In this document: piece after piece, positions 53,983 to 62,572 of the stretch
Numbering within the stretch: position 1 is the first letter of the stretch
Layout of the letters: each line of letters opens with the position of its first letter
NCBI RefSeq assembly: GCF_016429215.1
Contig: NZ_JAELUH010000012.1
Span: 18,397 to 82,396, forward strand
DNA length: 64,000 nt
DNA from: Herbaspirillum sp. ASV7
GTDB lineage: Bacteria; Pseudomonadota; Gammaproteobacteria; Burkholderiales; Burkholderiaceae_D
Direction of reading: 5' to 3'
The notes under the pieces: generated by a model
Told to the model about the DNA's origin: nothing
The model's input: only the letters and a program-made list of their open reading frames with translations
Databases searched by the model: none
Made by a program: the position numbers and the translations under genes

Positions 53983-55239
53983 ATGCAATCCCCCGACACC
54001 AACTACTCTTATTTCTGCCCCTGCCCGCGCGGCCTGGAAGCGGCCCTGGCCGAGGAACTCAACGAGATCGCCGCCCACGCCGGTGCGGCGGCCAATCTCA
54101 AGGTGCACAACCAGGTCCCGGGCGGCGTGCACTGCTCGGGCACACTGCTGGCGTCCTACCAGATGAACCTGCACTCGCGCATCGCCAGCCGCGTGCTGCT
54201 GCGCATGGGCCATGGTTCCTACAAGAATGAAAACGACATCTACGACCTGACCCTGGCCCAGCCCTGGGAAGACTGGTTCAAGGTGAACCACACCATCCGC
54301 GTGGACCTGACGGCCGTGAAGTCGCCCCTGCGCAGCCTGGAATTCACCACGCTCAAGATCAAGGACGCCATCTGCGACCGCTTCCTCGACCAGTTCAAGC
54401 TGCGCCCCTCGGTGAACACCCGCACGCCCGACATGCGCATTGCCGGCTTCGTCGATGCCCACAATTACACGGTCTACCTCGATACCTCCGGCGAAGCACT
54501 GTTCAAGCGCGGCTGGCGCGAGGAAACCGGTGACGCACCGCTGCGCGAGAACCTGGCCGCTGGCCTCTTGCGCACTTCCGGCTGGAAGCCGGGCGTACCG
54601 CTGTTCGATCCCATGTGCGGCTCCGGCACCATCCTGGCCGAGGCGGCCCAGATGATCGCCGGCGTGCCCCCAGGCGCGCGCCGCCGCTTCGCCTTCGAGA
54701 AGTTCAGCAACTTCAGCGCCGATGCCTGGTTCGGCATCAAGGGTGACTTCAAACCCAACCCCATCCCGACCACGCCCACCCTGTTCGGCAGCGACATCTC
54801 GGGCGACATGGTCGAGCTGACACGCCATAACCTGCAGCGCGCCGGCATCCACTTTGAAGTGCCGCTCAAGCAGATCGAGGCCCAGGAAATCAAGCCGCCG
54901 GTCGATGCCGAGGGCAAGCCGCTGGTCGGCATCATGCTCACCAACCCGCCCTATGGTGAACGTATCGGCGTGCGTGGCGACCGTGCGCTGCCCACCGAGG
55001 AATTGTTCGTGCAGTTCTTCAGCGCCTTCTCCAGCACCCTCAAGCAGCGTTTTGCCGGCTGGAGCGTGTTCCTGTTCTCGGCCGACCTGAGCCTGCCCAA
55101 GCTGATGCGCCTGAAGGAGTCGCGCAAGACCCCCTTCTTCAACGGCGCCCTGGAATGCCGCCTGTTCCGCTTCGACATGGTGGCCGGCTATAACCGCCGC
55201 GAGGAAGCCAAGCCGCCGGTGAAGACCGGCGAGGACTGA
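53983..55239 (+). CDS. THUMP-domain rRNA guanine N2-methyltransferase (RlmL-type)
   Basis: A 418-residue RNA methyltransferase. The N-terminal THUMP domain covers about residues 45-165. The SAM-binding domain has PLFDPMCGSGTILAEAAQ and the catalytic motif TNPPYGERIG, both diagnostic for m2G methyltransferases. It corresponds to the N-terminal half of E. coli RlmL, which modifies G2445 of 23S rRNA; the RlmK-like second half (m7G2069) is absent, as is common in Betaproteobacteria. Site specificity is inferred. Confidence 0.88.
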   Translation: MQSPDTNYSYFCPCPRGLEAALAEELNEIAAHAGAAANLKVHNQVPGGVHCSGTLLASYQMNLHSRIASRVLLRMGHGSYKNENDIYDLTLAQPWEDWFKVNHTIRVDLTAVKSPLRSLEFTTLKIKDAICDRFLDQFKLRPSVNTRTPDMRIAGFVDAHNYTVYLDTSGEALFKRGWREETGDAPLRENLAAGLLRTSGWKPGVPLFDPMCGSGTILAEAAQMIAGVPPGARRRFAFEKFSNFSADAWFGIKGDFKPNPIPTTPTLFGSDISGDMVELTRHNLQRAGIHFEVPLKQIEAQEIKPPVDAEGKPLVGIMLTNPPYGERIGVRGDRALPTEELFVQFFSAFSSTLKQRFAGWSVFLFSADLSLPKLMRLKESRKTPFFNGALECRLFRFDMVAGYNRREEAKPPVKTGED

Positions 55240-55417
55240 TCCGCACGCAATACGGATGGATTGTCAACGCAAGCAAGACAATCCATCCCGCCCAGACCGG
55301 TTTATCCGGCTCGCATTCTTCCCTACAGTGTGGACATGGTCTTGGCCGACGCTGCGCAGACAAGCAGCGCAAGGCCGGGCCAGCCTTCATCCACTCCACA
55401 CCTCTCCAGGGGAAATC

Positions 55418-55837
55418 ATGACCACCGTTACCACCAACACCCGTGCCGACTACGCCGCCTTCCTGCTGCGCGTGACCATGGGCATCTTCTTTCTGGTCCA
55501 TGCCGGACTGAAGATCTTCGTCTTCACCCCGGCCGGCACCGTCGGCTTCTTCGCCTCGCTGGGCGTACCGGGCTGGTTCGCCTATCCGGTGATCCTGCTG
55601 GAAGTGGTGGGCGGCATCGCCCTGGTGCTGGGTTACTATGGCCGCTGGCTGGCGCTGCCGCTGGCCGCCGACCTGCTGGGCGCCATCGTGCTGGTACACG
55701 GCCCGGCCGGTTTCTTCTTCACCAACCCCAAGGGCGGCTGGGAATACCTGGCACTGTGGATCGTCGGCCTGATCGCCGTGTTCCTGCTCGGTGACGGTGC
55801 CTTCGCCCTGAAGCGCGAAGAACGTCGCCCGTCCTGA
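55418..55837 (+). CDS. DoxX-family membrane protein
   Basis: A 139-residue protein with four predicted membrane helices. DYAAFLLRVTMGIFFLVHAGLKI and VILLEVVGGIALVLGYYGRW are typical DoxX segments. The ATG at 55418 has CAGGGGAAA upstream; a longer open frame is not conserved. DoxX proteins are linked to redox or thiol metabolism, but the biochemical role here is unknown. It precedes a DODA-type dioxygenase and a LysR regulator in the same direction. Confidence 0.88.
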   Translation: MTTVTTNTRADYAAFLLRVTMGIFFLVHAGLKIFVFTPAGTVGFFASLGVPGWFAYPVILLEVVGGIALVLGYYGRWLALPLAADLLGAIVLVHGPAGFFFTNPKGGWEYLALWIVGLIAVFLLGDGAFALKREERRPS

Positions 55838-55937
55838 GCACCACGAATCGCCGGGCTGCTGCCCGGCGCGTTCGCTGCAACATCCGTCTTCAAAACCGGC
55901 TCGGCCGGTCATTGCATATTGCATCAAGGAAACCATC

Positions 55938-56768
55938 ATGTCCGACTCCCTCCACCTGCCCTCGCTGTTCGTCTCGCACGGCTCGCCCATGCTGGCCGTG
56001 GAATCCGGTCGCACCGGTCCGCTGCTGGCTGGCATCGGCCAGGCGCTGCCGCGTCCGCGTGCCATCGTGGTGGTGTCGCCGCACTGGGAAACCTTCACCC
56101 CGCGCGTAGGCAACCAGGCCCGGCCACGCGTGATCCATGACTTCGGCGGCTTCCCACCGGCGCTCTATGAGCTGGACTACCCGGCCCCCGGCGCCCCGGT
56201 GCTGGCCGAACACGTAGCGCAACTGCTGCGCGACGGCGGCCTGCCGGCCCATACCGACAGCACCTGGGGCCTGGATCATGGCGCCTGGGTGCCGCTGCGT
56301 TATCTTTATCCACAGGCCGATGTGCCGGTGATCCAGCTGTCGCTGCAATCGCAACAGCCGCCGGCCTACCACTTCCAGGTCGGCCAGCTGCTGGCACCGC
56401 TGGCCCGCGAGGGCGTGCTGCTGATCGGATCGGGCAGCTTCACGCACAACCTGCGCGAGCTGCGTCGCGGCGAGAGCGAGGGCAGCGATGCGCCGCACAC
56501 GCTGGAATTCCTGCAGTGGTTCCTCGACCGCATGCATGCCGGTGACCTGGAAGGCCTGTTCGGCTACCGTACCACCGCCCCGCACGCGGTGCGCAGCCAT
56601 CCCAGCGATGAACACCTGCTGAGCCTGTTCTTCGCCATGGGTGCGGCCGATGACTGGACCCGGCTGGTACACCTGGACAGCGGTTCGACGTATCATAGCC
56701 TGCGCATGGACGCCTTCGCCTTCGGCTCGGCCTCCAGCACACTGGCACAACTACCGGCTGCCGCCTGA
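55938..56768 (+). CDS. Class III extradiol dioxygenase, 4,5-DOPA dioxygenase (YgiD/DODA) type
   Basis: A 276-residue LigB-superfamily protein. LFVSHGSPML, VVVSPHWET, GLDHGAWVPL and GSGSFTHNLREL carry the His ligands expected for the Fe or Zn centre. Related bacterial enzymes cleave catechols such as L-DOPA or caffeate. Linkage with DoxX and a LysR regulator recurs in proteobacteria and suggests a shared response to an aromatic or quinone-like compound (inference). Confidence 0.87.
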   Translation: MSDSLHLPSLFVSHGSPMLAVESGRTGPLLAGIGQALPRPRAIVVVSPHWETFTPRVGNQARPRVIHDFGGFPPALYELDYPAPGAPVLAEHVAQLLRDGGLPAHTDSTWGLDHGAWVPLRYLYPQADVPVIQLSLQSQQPPAYHFQVGQLLAPLAREGVLLIGSGSFTHNLRELRRGESEGSDAPHTLEFLQWFLDRMHAGDLEGLFGYRTTAPHAVRSHPSDEHLLSLFFAMGAADDWTRLVHLDSGSTYHSLRMDAFAFGSASSTLAQLPAAA

Positions 56769-56823
56769 GTCTGCGTCCCACCCCGGGCGGCGCCATGACG
56801 GCGCCCTCTGGGGGATAGACGAT

Positions 56824-57723
56824 TTGAACAAACTGCGGGAAATCGAATGCTTCATCGCCGTGGCCGAACTGGGCAGCTTCGTCAAGGCTGCCGATGCGCT
56901 GGGCATCTCCAAGGCCGCAGTCTCGCGCACGGTACTGGAACTGGAAGCCCGCCTGGGCTCACGGCTCATGCAGCGGACCACGCGGCGCCTGTCCCTCACC
57001 GAAGCCGGTACGCTCTACCTGGAACGCTGCAAGCAGATCGTCGCCGCCCTGGAAGAAGCCGATGACCTGCTCTCGGCAGGTGCGGCCAAACCCACCGGAC
57101 TGTTGCGCATCAATGCCCCGCTGACCTTCGGCGTGCTGCATCTCGCGCCGCTCTGGCCGATGTTCATGGAGCAGCATGAAGACGTGGCACTGGACATCAC
57201 CCTGTCGGACCGCATCGTCGACATCATCGACGAGGGTTATGACCTGGCCATCCGCATCGCGCGCCTGTCGGACTCCAGCCTGGTGCATCGCAAGCTCACC
57301 GGCACCAGCCTGCATGTCTGCGCCTCCCCCGCCTACCTGGACAAGCACGGCACCCCCAGCCACCCGCAGGATCTGGCCCAGCACCAGACCATCAGCTACA
57401 GCTACAACCAGAGCAAGGACGAATGGCAATTCAACGGCCCCGAGGGCCCGGTCAGCGTGCGCATCAATTCGCGCATGCACGTCAACAACGGCGATAGCTG
57501 CGTGCAAGCGGCACTGGGCGGCATCGGCATCACACGCCAGCCCACCTTCATGATCGACCAGTACCTGCGCAGCGGCCAGCTGGTGCCGGTGCTGACCGAC
57601 TACACCTCGCCGGAGCTGGGCATCTATGCCGTCTATCCCAGTCGGGCTCACCTGCCGGCCAAGGTCCGGGCCATGCTGGACTTCCTCAGCGGGGCATTTG
57701 AACAGGTGCACTGGAATACCTGA
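56824..57723 (+). CDS. LysR-family transcriptional regulator
   Basis: A 299-residue LysR protein. The helix-turn-helix is MNKLREIECFIAVAELGSFVKAADALGISKAAVSRTVLELEARLG. The co-inducer domain starts near residue 90. The start is a TTG at 56824 with GGGGGA 7 nt upstream; no ATG gives the standard N-terminus. It lies 55 bp after the dioxygenase gene in the same direction, so it is not the usual divergent LysR arrangement. Likely targets are the DoxX and dioxygenase genes. Confidence 0.9.
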   Translation: MNKLREIECFIAVAELGSFVKAADALGISKAAVSRTVLELEARLGSRLMQRTTRRLSLTEAGTLYLERCKQIVAALEEADDLLSAGAAKPTGLLRINAPLTFGVLHLAPLWPMFMEQHEDVALDITLSDRIVDIIDEGYDLAIRIARLSDSSLVHRKLTGTSLHVCASPAYLDKHGTPSHPQDLAQHQTISYSYNQSKDEWQFNGPEGPVSVRINSRMHVNNGDSCVQAALGGIGITRQPTFMIDQYLRSGQLVPVLTDYTSPELGIYAVYPSRAHLPAKVRAMLDFLSGAFEQVHWNT

Positions 57724-57926
57724 ACTCTCAGCTGCAAGGGCGGCGCTGTTGCCGCCTCATTCCCGCCGGCTGGCTTGAACACGACCCGTGCAAAATTTTC
57801 ACCATTGCCCGGGCTCGGCCCCGCACTCGTTTTACCTCTCCTCTTCCACGCCCAACAGAAATCGACTTGATTGGAATCAAGGGAATCTGCTCGTTTTTCA
57901 AAAAGGAAACGGGCCGGCCCGTGGGA

Positions 57927-57992
57927 TTGACATGGTCTTACCAATGACTCACAGTGACCATATTACAGACGCTGTGTCCACTATATAGACAC
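57927..57992 (+). promoter_or_regulatory. Candidate regulatory region before the 58024-61633 cluster
   Basis: In the 300-bp gap 57724-58023, TTGACA occurs at 57927-57932, the inverted repeat ATGGTC-N18-GACCAT at 57932-57961, and GTGTC-N9-GACAC at 57974-57992 flanking an A/T-rich TATATA. These could be a promoter and operator(s) for the IclR-type regulator encoded at 61745. No well-spaced -35/-10 pair is evident. I see nothing else in the gap. Confidence 0.4.
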
Positions 57993-58023
57993 CATCTGAC
58001 AAGATCGCAATGAGGAGACCCCA

Positions 58024-58551
58024 ATGAGCAGCACCATGCCGGCCGATTCCAGGATGACGCCCTATCAATACCCCAATCCCAAGGAAGCGCCACTGGAAAT
58101 CGTGGTCAACCCCGCCATTCCCGAGGATGAGCGCGTCTGGGTGCCGCAGGCGGAAAACGTCTGGTTCCGCCCGCTCTGCCTGAACGTCTCGCAAGGCTAC
58201 TGGACCAACTTGCTGCGCGTGCGCAAGTCGGGCGTGCTGTCGCGTCACCGCCATCCGGCGCCGGTACATGGCATGGTGCTCAAAGGCAAGTGGCGCTACC
58301 TGGAACACGACTGGATCGCCGAGCAAGGCAGCTACGTCTTCGAGCCGCCAGGCGAAACCCATACCCTCTACGTCCCCGAGGACGTGGAAGAAATGATCAC
58401 CTACTTCCACATCACCGGCGTGATGTTCTATTGCGATCCCTGGGGCAAGTTCGAGGGCTACGAAGACGTCTTCACCAAGCTGGAGATGTGCCGCAAGCAC
58501 TACGAAGCCGTCGGCCTGGGTGCCGATTACGTCAACCGCTTCGTGCGCTGA
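58024..58551 (+). CDS. Cupin of the 2,4'-dihydroxyacetophenone dioxygenase family
   Basis: A 175-residue cupin. LSRHRHPAPVHGMVLKGKWRYLEHDW contains the metal-binding His cluster, and YVFEPPGETHTLYVPED the second cupin motif. The sequence is of the DAD family, whose founding enzyme cleaves the side chain of 2,4'-dihydroxyacetophenone; most members have unknown substrates. It is the first gene of a run of co-directional genes (SDR, MFS, SDR) and lies 12 bp before the first SDR. Confidence 0.82.
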   Translation: MSSTMPADSRMTPYQYPNPKEAPLEIVVNPAIPEDERVWVPQAENVWFRPLCLNVSQGYWTNLLRVRKSGVLSRHRHPAPVHGMVLKGKWRYLEHDWIAEQGSYVFEPPGETHTLYVPEDVEEMITYFHITGVMFYCDPWGKFEGYEDVFTKLEMCRKHYEAVGLGADYVNRFVR

Positions 58552-58563
58552 GGGCGGCCGGCC

Positions 58564-59298
58564 ATGGCTTACCAGCAAGCACAGTACGATTTCCGTGACA
58601 GCGTGGCCGTCGTCACCGGCGGCAACGGTGGCATCGGCGCGGCCATCTGCGCGCGCCTGGCCCAGGCCGGCGCCCACGTGGTGGTCTGGGACCTGCACAC
58701 CGATGCCGCCTCGCCCTATCGCCAGCAACAGGTCGACATCGGCGACGCCGCCTCCACCGAGGATGCCGTGCACGCCCTGCTGGTCGAGACCGGCCGCATC
58801 GATTTCCTCGTCAACAATGCCGGCTATGCCGGCTCCACCGTACCGCTGGACCAGTACGACGTGGCCGAATGGCATCGCATCGTGCAGGTCAACCTGCTGG
58901 GCGTGTTCCACGCCTGCCGCAGCGTGGTGCCGGCCATGCGCGCCGCCGGACGCGGACGCATCGTCAACATCGCCTCGCTGGCCGGCAAGGAAGGCACGCC
59001 CAATGCATCGGCCTATAGCGCCGCCAAGGCCGGTGTGCTGGCGCTGACCAAGTCGCTGGGCAAGGAACTGGCCGATACCGGCGTACTGGTCAACGCCATC
59101 GCCCCGGCGGCGGTGAAGACCGCGCTGCTGCAACAGATGTCGCCAGCCCATGTACAGACCATGATCGACAAGAGCCCCATGCATCGCCTGGGGACGGTCG
59201 AAGAAGTCGCCGAAATGAGCGCCTGGCTGTGCTCGGGCTCATGCAGCTTCAATACCGGCGCGATCTTCGATCTCTCAGGCGGGCGCGCCACCTACTGA
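58564..59298 (+). CDS. SDR-family oxidoreductase (first)
   Basis: A 244-residue classical short-chain dehydrogenase. The cofactor motif is VTGGNGGIGAAI (TGxxxGIG), NNAG is present, and the catalytic triad is the Ser in IVNIASLAG with YSAAK. It is related to 3-oxoacyl-ACP reductases and sugar-acid dehydrogenases. The VVWDLHTD strand after the Rossmann motif suggests NAD preference. Substrate unknown; it is probably a step in the pathway of this cluster. Confidence 0.88.
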   Translation: MAYQQAQYDFRDSVAVVTGGNGGIGAAICARLAQAGAHVVVWDLHTDAASPYRQQQVDIGDAASTEDAVHALLVETGRIDFLVNNAGYAGSTVPLDQYDVAEWHRIVQVNLLGVFHACRSVVPAMRAAGRGRIVNIASLAGKEGTPNASAYSAAKAGVLALTKSLGKELADTGVLVNAIAPAAVKTALLQQMSPAHVQTMIDKSPMHRLGTVEEVAEMSAWLCSGSCSFNTGAIFDLSGGRATY

Positions 59299-59526
59299 CC
59301 GGGCGCACCTGGCAAACGAAAAAGAATTTATCCGGGCAAGCGGGAATCGCAGTCGGGCCAAGCTGCCCGGCCGCGCCGGAGAACAGGCAAGGACGGCATC
59401 CACAACGTCCTGAAGAAGGCATTCCCGTCACAGGCTTCGGCCCCCTTAGTACAGCAAGCGCTGCGACAGACAGCGCCGGCCGCAAGCGCCAATGGCTTTG
59501 ACTCATTCACTCTGGAGACTTATTTC

Positions 59527-60813
59527 ATGGACGTACAAAAGCAGAAGAGCCCCCGGCTCAAACGCATACAGGTGGTCGCGCTGAGCTTCCTGATGCTGGC
59601 GGGCATCGTCAATTACCTGGACCGCAGCACGCTGTCCATCGCCAACCATTCGGTGAGCCAGGAACTGGGCCTGACGGCCTCGCAGATGGGCTTGCTGCTA
59701 TCGGCCTTCTCGCTGGCCTATGCCTTCTCGCAACTGCCCATCGGCGCCATGCTCGACAAGTTCGGCGCCCGCGTGATGCTGGGCGCGGGCATGTTCATCT
59801 GGTCGGTGGCGCAACTGGCCGGCGGCTTCGTCGGCAACCTGCAGCAATTCCTGGTGGCGCGCGTGTTCCTGGGCCTGGGCGAGGCGCCGCAGTTTCCGGC
59901 CGGCGCCAAGGTGGTCTCGGAATGGTTTGCCATGCGTGAGCGTGGCGGCCCGACCGGCATCTTCGTGGCCTCCTCCACCATCGGACCTGCATTGGCGCCG
60001 CCTATCCTGACCATCCTGATGCTGTCCTTCGGCTGGCGCATGATGTTCGTCATCATGGGGGTGCTGGGCATCGCGGTTTCCGTGGGCTGGTATCTGTTCT
60101 ACAGGAACCGCAACGAAGTCGAGCTGACCCCGTCCGAAGTACTCTACCTGGCCGATGACAACGACAACGATCCGAACGCCAATGCCAAGCTGACCTGGGC
60201 CGAATGGAAGAGCCTCTTCCAGTACCGCACCACCTGGGGCATGCTGTTCGGCTTCATGGGCGTGATCTACATGGTGTGGCTGTACCTGACCTGGCTGCCG
60301 GCCTACCTGGAGCATGAGCGCCACCTGTCGATCGCACGTACCGGCTGGGTGGTGGTGATCCCCTACATCTTCGGCACGCTCGGCATGCTCTCCTCGGGCT
60401 ATATCGCCGATGGTCTGATGAAGCGCGGCATGCCCGCCATCCGCAGCCGCAAGTGGCCGATCTGCGCCGGCCTGATCGGCGCGGGTGCCTTCACCATCCC
60501 GGCCGCCTACACCCCCAGCACCACCATGGCGATCGTCTACATCTCGCTGGCCATGGCCTTCGTGAACATGGCTTCCGGTGGCGCCTGGGCCTTGGTGTCG
60601 GTGGCCATCCCGCGCCGCCTGGTGGCTTCGCTGGGCAGCATGCAGAACTTCGGCGGCTACCTGGGTGGTTCACTGGCGCCGGTGATCACCGGCGTGGTGG
60701 TGGACCAGACCCACTCCTTCGTCAACGCCTTGCTGATCAGCGCGGCGGTGGCCTTTGCGGCAGCGCTGGTGTACATGTTCGTGGTCGACAAGCCCATCGA
60801 ATCGCACGCCTGA
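59527..60813 (+). CDS. MFS transporter, anion:cation symporter (ACS) family
   Basis: A 428-residue protein with about 12 membrane helices. NYLDRSTLSIAN and LGLGEAPQFPAGAKVVSEWF are typical of the ACS family, which imports hexuronates, glucarate, phthalate and other organic anions. This implies that the cluster degrades an organic acid (inference). The 228-bp gap before it has no recognisable gene. Confidence 0.9.
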   Translation: MDVQKQKSPRLKRIQVVALSFLMLAGIVNYLDRSTLSIANHSVSQELGLTASQMGLLLSAFSLAYAFSQLPIGAMLDKFGARVMLGAGMFIWSVAQLAGGFVGNLQQFLVARVFLGLGEAPQFPAGAKVVSEWFAMRERGGPTGIFVASSTIGPALAPPILTILMLSFGWRMMFVIMGVLGIAVSVGWYLFYRNRNEVELTPSEVLYLADDNDNDPNANAKLTWAEWKSLFQYRTTWGMLFGFMGVIYMVWLYLTWLPAYLEHERHLSIARTGWVVVIPYIFGTLGMLSSGYIADGLMKRGMPAIRSRKWPICAGLIGAGAFTIPAAYTPSTTMAIVYISLAMAFVNMASGGAWALVSVAIPRRLVASLGSMQNFGGYLGGSLAPVITGVVVDQTHSFVNALLISAAVAFAAALVYMFVVDKPIESHA

Positions 60814-60907
60814 TCCCGCTGCACGCAGTGGCCTGACCCGATGCCGCCGCCTGCGGGTGGCGGCATCCAGCCAGTCCCCTGCACCCTCGCTATCCACAAG
60901 GAAAACC

Positions 60908-61633
60908 ATGAGCTTCATTCCCGATCTTTTGCAGGGCAAGACCGCCCTCGTCACCGGCGGCACCCAGGGCATAGGCGGCGCCGTCGCGCGCCAGCTGGCT
61001 GCACTCGGCGCCCGTGTCATCGCCGCCGGATTGCCCCCCTTCGCCCACGAGGAATTCGCCGGCACCGACATCACCCTGGCAGAGATGAACGTGGCCAGCG
61101 AAGACAGCGTGCGCGCGGTCCTGGCCGGCCTCAGTCAACTGGACATCGTGGTCAACTGCGCCGGCATCATCAAGCGCGGCGCCGAACTGGAGACCGACGT
61201 CTTCGAACAGGTCATCGCCGTCAACCTCACTGGCACCATGCGCGTGTGCGCGGCCTCCCGCGCGCTGTTGCGGCAGTCCGGTGGCTGCATCGTCAACACG
61301 GCTTCCATGCTCAGCTTCTTCGGTGGCGGCCTGGTCCCCGGCTACAGCGCCAGCAAGGGCGGCGTGGCGCAGCTGACCAAGTCGCTGGCCATCGCCTATG
61401 CAGCCGACGGCATCCGTGTCAACGCCGTGGCGCCGGGCTGGATCGCCACCCCGCTCACCCAGGCCCTGCAGGACGATCCGGCGCGCGCCGGCCCGATCCT
61501 GGCGCGCACCCCCTTGAACCGCTGGGGCCGCCCGGAAGACGTCGGCAATGTCGTGGCCTTCCTCTGCTCGCCCGCCGCCTCCTTCATGACCGGCACCATC
61601 ATCCCGGTCGACGGCGGCTACCTGGTGGCCTGA
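60908..61633 (+). CDS. SDR-family oxidoreductase (second)
   Basis: A 241-residue short-chain dehydrogenase. VTGGTQGIGGAVA binds the cofactor, NCAG is a variant of the NNAG motif, and the active site is the Ser in NTASMLS with YSASK. VNAVAPGWIATPLTQALQ and RTPLNRWGRPEDVGN resemble 2-deoxygluconate/2-keto-3-deoxygluconate dehydrogenases. The ATG at 60908 is chosen; upstream sequence lies in the MFS gene. A terminator follows. Confidence 0.88.
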   Translation: MSFIPDLLQGKTALVTGGTQGIGGAVARQLAALGARVIAAGLPPFAHEEFAGTDITLAEMNVASEDSVRAVLAGLSQLDIVVNCAGIIKRGAELETDVFEQVIAVNLTGTMRVCAASRALLRQSGGCIVNTASMLSFFGGGLVPGYSASKGGVAQLTKSLAIAYAADGIRVNAVAPGWIATPLTQALQDDPARAGPILARTPLNRWGRPEDVGNVVAFLCSPAASFMTGTIIPVDGGYLVA

Positions 61634-61652
61634 GACGATTGCATGCCATTTT

Positions 61653-61690
61653 CCCGCGCCTGCGGCTCCACGCCGGCGCGGGCTTTTTTG
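61653..61690 (+). terminator. Intrinsic terminator after the second SDR gene
   Basis: CCCGCGCC (61653-61660), a 14-nt loop, GGCGCGGG (61675-61682), then CTTTTTTG. It ends the catabolic transcript before the IclR regulator. Confidence 0.85.
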
Positions 61691-61744
61691 CCGTGGCACT
61701 CCGCTATAATCGGCCCCGATTGCGCTCCCAACCTGCCTGCGTCC

Positions 61745-62542
61745 ATGCCCGCCCACGATAAAGCCCCCGAAGACCCGACCAAGATCGCCGGCACCGCCGC
61801 CTTCGCCAAGTTCATGGTGGTGCTGCAACTGATCGCCGACCAGGACGGGCCGCTCAGCATCGCCCAGCTGGCCGCTCTCAGCGGTTATCCCCGGCCCACG
61901 GTCTATCGCATCCTGGCCGCCTTGATGGCCGAAGGCATGGTGGTGGAAAACCCGCGCAGCAAGCAGTTCGAAGTCGGCCCGCGCCTCATCAACCTGGCCA
62001 GCCGCGCCTGGGACCGTAGCGACATCCGCACCACCGCCATCGAGCCGCTGCGCCAGTTGCGCGACATCACCCGCGAGACCGTCCACCTGGCCGTACCCAG
62101 CGACCTCAGCATGGTCTACATCGAGAAGCTGGAAAGCCCGCAAGCCGTACGCATGGCTTCGCGCATCGGCACCCGCGTGACGCTCTACTCCAGCTCGGTG
62201 GGCAAGGCCTACCTGGCCGGGATCGACCAGACGCGCCGCGAGAACCTGATGCGCTCGCTGCAGATGGAAGCCTTCACCGAACACACCCATACCGATCTTC
62301 CGGCATTGCGCGAAGACCTGGAACAGACTCGCACACGTGGCTACGCCGAAGACCGCGAAGAAAACGAGGCCCAGATCTTCTGCTATGGCGCCGCCATCGT
62401 CGGCCCCGATGGCGTGCCGGTGGCCTGCGTGAGCGTGAGCATCCCGCTGTTCCGGCGCCTGCCCGATCCGCAGCAGGCCTATGTGGCGCCACTGCTGCAA
62501 GCCTGCGCCACCATCTCGCGCAAGCTGGCCGGACCGGGCTGA
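61745..62542 (+). CDS. IclR-family transcriptional regulator
   Basis: A 265-residue IclR protein. The winged helix has LSIAQLAALSGYPRPTVYRILAALMAEG. The effector domain includes YIEKLESPQAVRMASRIGTRVTLYSSSVGKAYLA and AEDREENEAQIFCYGAAIVGPDG. It probably controls the preceding genes (58024-61633) in response to the substrate. The ATG at 61745 follows the terminator by 54 bp, so it has its own promoter. Confidence 0.92.
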   Translation: MPAHDKAPEDPTKIAGTAAFAKFMVVLQLIADQDGPLSIAQLAALSGYPRPTVYRILAALMAEGMVVENPRSKQFEVGPRLINLASRAWDRSDIRTTAIEPLRQLRDITRETVHLAVPSDLSMVYIEKLESPQAVRMASRIGTRVTLYSSSVGKAYLAGIDQTRRENLMRSLQMEAFTEHTHTDLPALREDLEQTRTRGYAEDREENEAQIFCYGAAIVGPDGVPVACVSVSIPLFRRLPDPQQAYVAPLLQACATISRKLAGPG

Positions 62543-62572
62543 ACCCGGCCCGCCTTTCCGCTCACGGCGTCT

